Source: an uncultured bacterium (GTDB lineage: Bacteria; Vulcanimicrobiota; Xenobia; Xenobiales; Xenobiaceae). Taken from it: 64,000 nt of DNA. The stretch is from NCBI GenBank assembly GCA_934636825.1, contig CAKUBG010000003.1, positions 56,915 through 120,914 of the forward strand. Direction: 5' to 3'. Made by a program: the position numbers and the translations under genes. Every line of letters begins with the position of its first letter. The stretch's first letter is position 1. The notes under the pieces were generated by a model. It was not told the origin of the DNA. It was given only the letters and a program-made list of their open reading frames with translations, and made no database searches. Below are positions 61,471 to 64,000 of the stretch, piece after piece.

Positions 61471-62925
61471 TTATAAGCGCGTTCCCCAGGCGCTTAAAGC
61501 TTGTACGACATTATTTTGAGTGTCTACAGCCGTCCAAATGGGGGCGTCATTGACAATAACTGAAAAGATAAGCTCTTGCCCGGCAGCTGTAATTACGTAG
61601 CCGGTTAAAGAAGAATCGTGATCCAAAGTGCCGGTTTTAGCTCTGACTTCTACACCTCCTAAGCGTCCGCGCAAAGTGCCACGCCCACTGTGAGGCAAAC
61701 TCTCTTTGTACCAACTTCTGTAATAACTACGATCCATAGCGTCCAAAACATTAGCCAGCTGATTGGGGGAAATTCTATTCTCCGGAGAAAGACCGCAACC
61801 GTCCACCATTTTTAAATTGGTTGTGTTGATGTGATTGTATTGCAAGAAATTTTTGCAAGCTTGCATACCGCTGGCGGCGCTACCTTGGCCGGAAGTCATC
61901 TGACCTACGTATCGATAGAGATGTTCAGCAAAGAGATTGTCGCTTTCATGATTTATTTCTTGAATAATAGTGGAAATAGGCAAGGAAAAATGGATGCCAT
62001 AACGAGGTAGAGTGCTAGCAAAAGCCGCTTCGCCTGCTGGATTGATAAGACGAACTTTTCCTCTAACGATAATATTTTCTTTATCAAGCATCCTTTTTAA
62101 TACGCCGATACTGAAGAGAGGCGGATCCTCTACACAAATCTGACGACGCACTTCGCCACCAGGTGCCGAACCGAGCACTTGCACTACGTTGCTGCCTTTA
62201 GGGCGCTCGACAGCCGTATCGTAACCACCTTCGTACTTAGTTTCGATAGACATAGTGGAACAATCCGGATCTAAGCTACAGCCTAAGGGTGAAACTATGG
62301 CTTCAATGAGGTTGCCGTTGAGAGAAAGTCCGCCTACAGGAGCAGCAAACGAGTCGAGACGGTAGTGATCGAGCCAACCTTGAGGGAGATGTTGCCGATC
62401 AAAAACTGAATCGTCGGCTACCAAGTCACCGGTAATTTCTCTGACGTTGGCAGCTTTGAGATTTTTAATAAATTTAGAATAAGGGGCGGTGCAAGGTTGA
62501 TCATAAGGTGGCGTGGTAGTTGGATCGCCGCTGCCACGCAAATATAAATTGCCTTCTATTTGTCCATTTCCGTTGGGTAAAGGACCGCACAATTCCGTTT
62601 TTAAACGGTAATTGGGGCCTAACATACTTAGAGATGTGGCAGTCGTGAGAACTTTTAAATTGGAGGCTGGTACCAGCGGTGTATTACCGTCAGAGGAAAA
62701 GACTACTTTGCCATTTTCAAGCACTTTTACGTAGACGCCGACCTTAGTCTTTTCGTCTATTTTGGCATTTTGCACAATACTGAGAAGTGTGCGTTTCAGT
62801 ATGGGAGTTTGGTCGTCGGTGGCCATGACACTGGTTGACAAAGTCGATATTCCAAAAGAAATGGCGCCCAGACAAAAAGCAACGCCGAAAAAGCGTTTGA
62901 GTTTAGTTACATTCATGGGTGGCAA
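61471..62925 (-). CDS. dacB: PBP4-type D-alanyl-D-alanine carboxypeptidase/endopeptidase
   Basis: 484 residues (Met4 at 62916 also possible). Signal peptide to about residue 35 (SVMATDD at the cleavage). S13-family active-site motifs: SxxK as S88NLK91, SxN in NHESDNLFAEH, and KTG in VRAKTGTLDHD. The long insertion between SxxK and SxN is typical of class C PBPs. It trims and opens peptidoglycan cross-links in the wall space. Faces the XdhC gene. Confidence 0.94.
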   Translation of the reverse strand: MPPMNVTKLKRFFGVAFCLGAISFGISTLSTSVMATDDQTPILKRTLLSIVQNAKIDEKTKVGVYVKVLENGKVVFSSDGNTPLVPASNLKVLTTATSLSMLGPNYRLKTELCGPLPNGNGQIEGNLYLRGSGDPTTTPPYDQPCTAPYSKFIKNLKAANVREITGDLVADDSVFDRQHLPQGWLDHYRLDSFAAPVGGLSLNGNLIEAIVSPLGCSLDPDCSTMSIETKYEGGYDTAVERPKGSNVVQVLGSAPGGEVRRQICVEDPPLFSIGVLKRMLDKENIIVRGKVRLINPAGEAAFASTLPRYGIHFSLPISTIIQEINHESDNLFAEHLYRYVGQMTSGQGSAASGMQACKNFLQYNHINTTNLKMVDGCGLSPENRISPNQLANVLDAMDRSYYRSWYKESLPHSGRGTLRGRLGGVEVRAKTGTLDHDSSLTGYVITAAGQELIFSVIVNDAPIWTAVDTQNNVVQALSAWGTRL

Positions 62926-63086
62926 TACTACAATCCAAAGCCCGCGTCAATTTGTACAAAACTGGACGCGGGCTTTACTAATTATCTTCGCTGAATAGCG
63001 CTTCTAATTTTAGAATATGTGACTTTTTTTCCTTCTGAAATTCTCAGAATAGCTGTAGTCTGTAACTCAATTTTTAAGCAACTCAG

Positions 63087-63608
63087 TTACTGACGCGTTT
63101 TCGAATGGCGATCTTTGTGTTTCTTATCATGAGGTGGCTTCGGCGCTTTTACACGTTCGGGCTTTTGAGGAGGCTTGCGCATTGCATCCGGTCTATGGTC
63201 GCGTTTGGGAGGTTGGCGCATATCGCGATCTTTATCTTTGTGCTTAGGCTTGTGAGGTTTGGCATGAGGTTTTGCCGGAGGGCGTTTTTCAAATCCATTT
63301 TTATCGCGGTGCGGCTTGCGGAAGTCCTCTCGATGGCGCTCATCCCAACCTTGGCGCTCGTGAACACGATATTCGGGGTGACTTTGGGCTTTTTGCTGGC
63401 TGACGTTGGGAGAAGGAGGTCTGTTTGCGCGGTTATCCTCCGGTGGAGGGAGAGGAGGACGCGAAGAATTTGAAGTTCTGGGGGGGACAGGACTTGCGTA
63501 GCGATCCGGATAGGGCGAAGCTTGAGATGCTAAGGGCGCTGTGGCTAAAAGAAATACTGCCAAGGCGCCGAGGATAATTCTGCCGCTGTTTTGTCTGTAT
63601 GAAGGCAT
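63087..63608 (-). CDS. Secreted basic His/Pro/Lys-rich protein
   Basis: 173 residues. Signal peptide (about 1-30, LASQAS at the cleavage). The mature part is low complexity: Pro-rich first, then dense in Lys, His, Arg and Asp (DKKHKDRHSKTRQ at the end). No domain recognised. The His content suggests metal binding or polyanion binding, which is inference. A GGAGCAC ribosome site precedes the start. Confidence 0.7.
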   Translation of the reverse strand: MPSYRQNSGRIILGALAVFLLATAPLASQASPYPDRYASPVPPRTSNSSRPPLPPPEDNRANRPPSPNVSQQKAQSHPEYRVHERQGWDERHREDFRKPHRDKNGFEKRPPAKPHAKPHKPKHKDKDRDMRQPPKRDHRPDAMRKPPQKPERVKAPKPPHDKKHKDRHSKTRQ

Positions 63609-63687
63609 AGAAATGAGTGCTCCTTTTTCTCTTTTTTACTTATGTTCTCTTTAAGTCTGCCTGTGCTTCAGTGTCTCGCTATTTTTC

Positions 63688-63746
63688 TAAGAAAAGAATA
63701 AAAGAGTGAGAACGTATTTGTCTCTCACTCTTTTATTCTTTTCTTA
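63688..63746. terminator. Long perfect inverted repeat acting as terminator
   Basis: 24-bp perfect arms (TAAGAAAAGAATAAAAGAGT... and its complement) with an 11-base loop. It follows the stop of the partial gene at 63771 on the minus strand; the T-rich arm can also provide the U-rich tail. Unusually long for a simple terminator. Confidence 0.6.
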
Positions 63747-63770
63747 TGCAATGCACTTAAAACAGATTAT

Positions 63771-64000
63771 TTATCTGTCTTTGCGTCCTCTGCGGCCACC
63801 TTCTGAACGATTGCTTGAAGGGCGGTTTGGCCTGCTGCTACCCATGCTGGGCCTGCTAGGCTGACTAGGTCTGCTTTGGTTAAAGCTGGGCCTGCTAGGC
63901 TGACTAGGTCTGCTTTGGTTAAAGCTGGGCCTGCTAGGCTGACTAGGTCTGCTTTGGTTAAAGCTGGGCCTGCTAGGCTGACTAGGTCTGCTTTGGTTAA
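63771..64000 (-). CDS. C-terminal end of a repeat-rich basic protein (cut by window edge)
   Basis: The minus strand encodes at least four copies of a 13-residue unit FNQSRPSQPSRPS, then MGSSRPNRPSSNRS and a basic end EGGRRGRKDR before TAA. The tail resembles the Arg/Ser/Gly-rich ends of DEAD-box RNA helicases and other RNA-binding proteins, but the body of the protein lies outside the window, so no function is assigned. Confidence 0.7.
   Translation of the reverse strand, partial: NQSRPSQPSRPSFNQSRPSQPSRPSFNQSRPSQPSRPSFNQSRPSQPSRPSMGSSRPNRPSSNRSEGGRRGRKDR
63846..64000. repeat. 39-bp in-frame tandem repeat, at least four units
   Basis: Units start at 63846, 63885, 63924 and 63963, with the last truncated by one base at the window edge. 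They are identical as far as can be read. 39 bases is 13 codons, so copy-number change keeps the frame. Confidence 0.95.

Noticed and set aside
63846..64000. CRISPR array
   Set aside because: The 39-bp units abut directly with no spacers and are in frame within a coding region.

Overview
The window is one dense stretch of a bacterial chromosome of moderate GC content, with short gaps, frequent start/stop overlaps and many simple intrinsic terminators. It encodes a motile organism with a full flagellar export and motor set, lipoproteins, a periplasmic-type M48 protease and a PBP4-type carboxypeptidase. It also has features more usual in deep-branching or Firmicute-like lineages: SpoIID/LytB, a stalk-domain protein, and a cluster with an acyl-ACP-reductase-like enzyme. 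I cannot assign a phylum. The mixture suggests a poorly sampled lineage (for example in the broad Armatimonadota/Eremiobacterota/Cyanobacteria neighbourhood), but that is inference only.

Region 1 (1-15.8 kb, minus strand) is a flagellar superoperon read from flgB down to flhB: flgB, flgC, fliE, fliF, fliG, fliH, fliI, fliJ, a lytic transglycosylase, fliK, a hook/rod protein with its own terminator, then fliM, two tandem fliN genes, fliO, fliP, fliQ, fliR and flhB (cut by the window edge). FliF, FliG, FliH and FliI all carry unusual Pro/Gly-rich segments. Between fliO and fliP lies a structured sequence that looks like the right end and guide-RNA scaffold of an IS200/IS605 (TnpB) element, with no tnpB gene beside it.

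Region 2 (16.2-30.2 kb) holds an unknown gene next to the flagellar promoter region, two divergent large multi-pass membrane proteins resembling GT-C glycosyltransferases, and two single-pass membrane proteins built from repeated LTxxQ-like helical modules. It continues with a small protein with a His/Cys cluster, RecQ, a radical SAM protein with a B12-type N-terminal domain, an Ig-like lipoprotein and a TPR protein.

Region 3 (30.2-40.9 kb) has three tandem PAP2/AUR1-like membrane phosphatases or transferases, the last one N-terminally eroded. Then come lysS, greA and a compact operon: SRPBCC protein, acyl-ACP-reductase-like enzyme keeping its thioester cysteine, and a quinate-5-dehydrogenase-like protein. 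A putrescine-aminotransferase-like enzyme lies just upstream. This set is the best candidate for an undescribed pathway.

Region 4 (41.1-50 kb) carries a BtuFCD-type ABC importer, an M48 protease, an OPT-family transporter and RapA. Region 5 (50.2-64 kb) carries four tRNAs (Pro, Arg, His, Lys) behind a strong promoter, a small transposase-like HTH protein, a stalk-domain protein, elongation factor P and a lipoprotein. It continues with a translationally coupled set (Cys-rich protein, pseudokinase-SUMF1 fusion, SpoIID), a SIS protein, XdhC, PBP4, and two low-complexity proteins. The last of these runs off the window and contains 39-bp in-frame tandem repeats.
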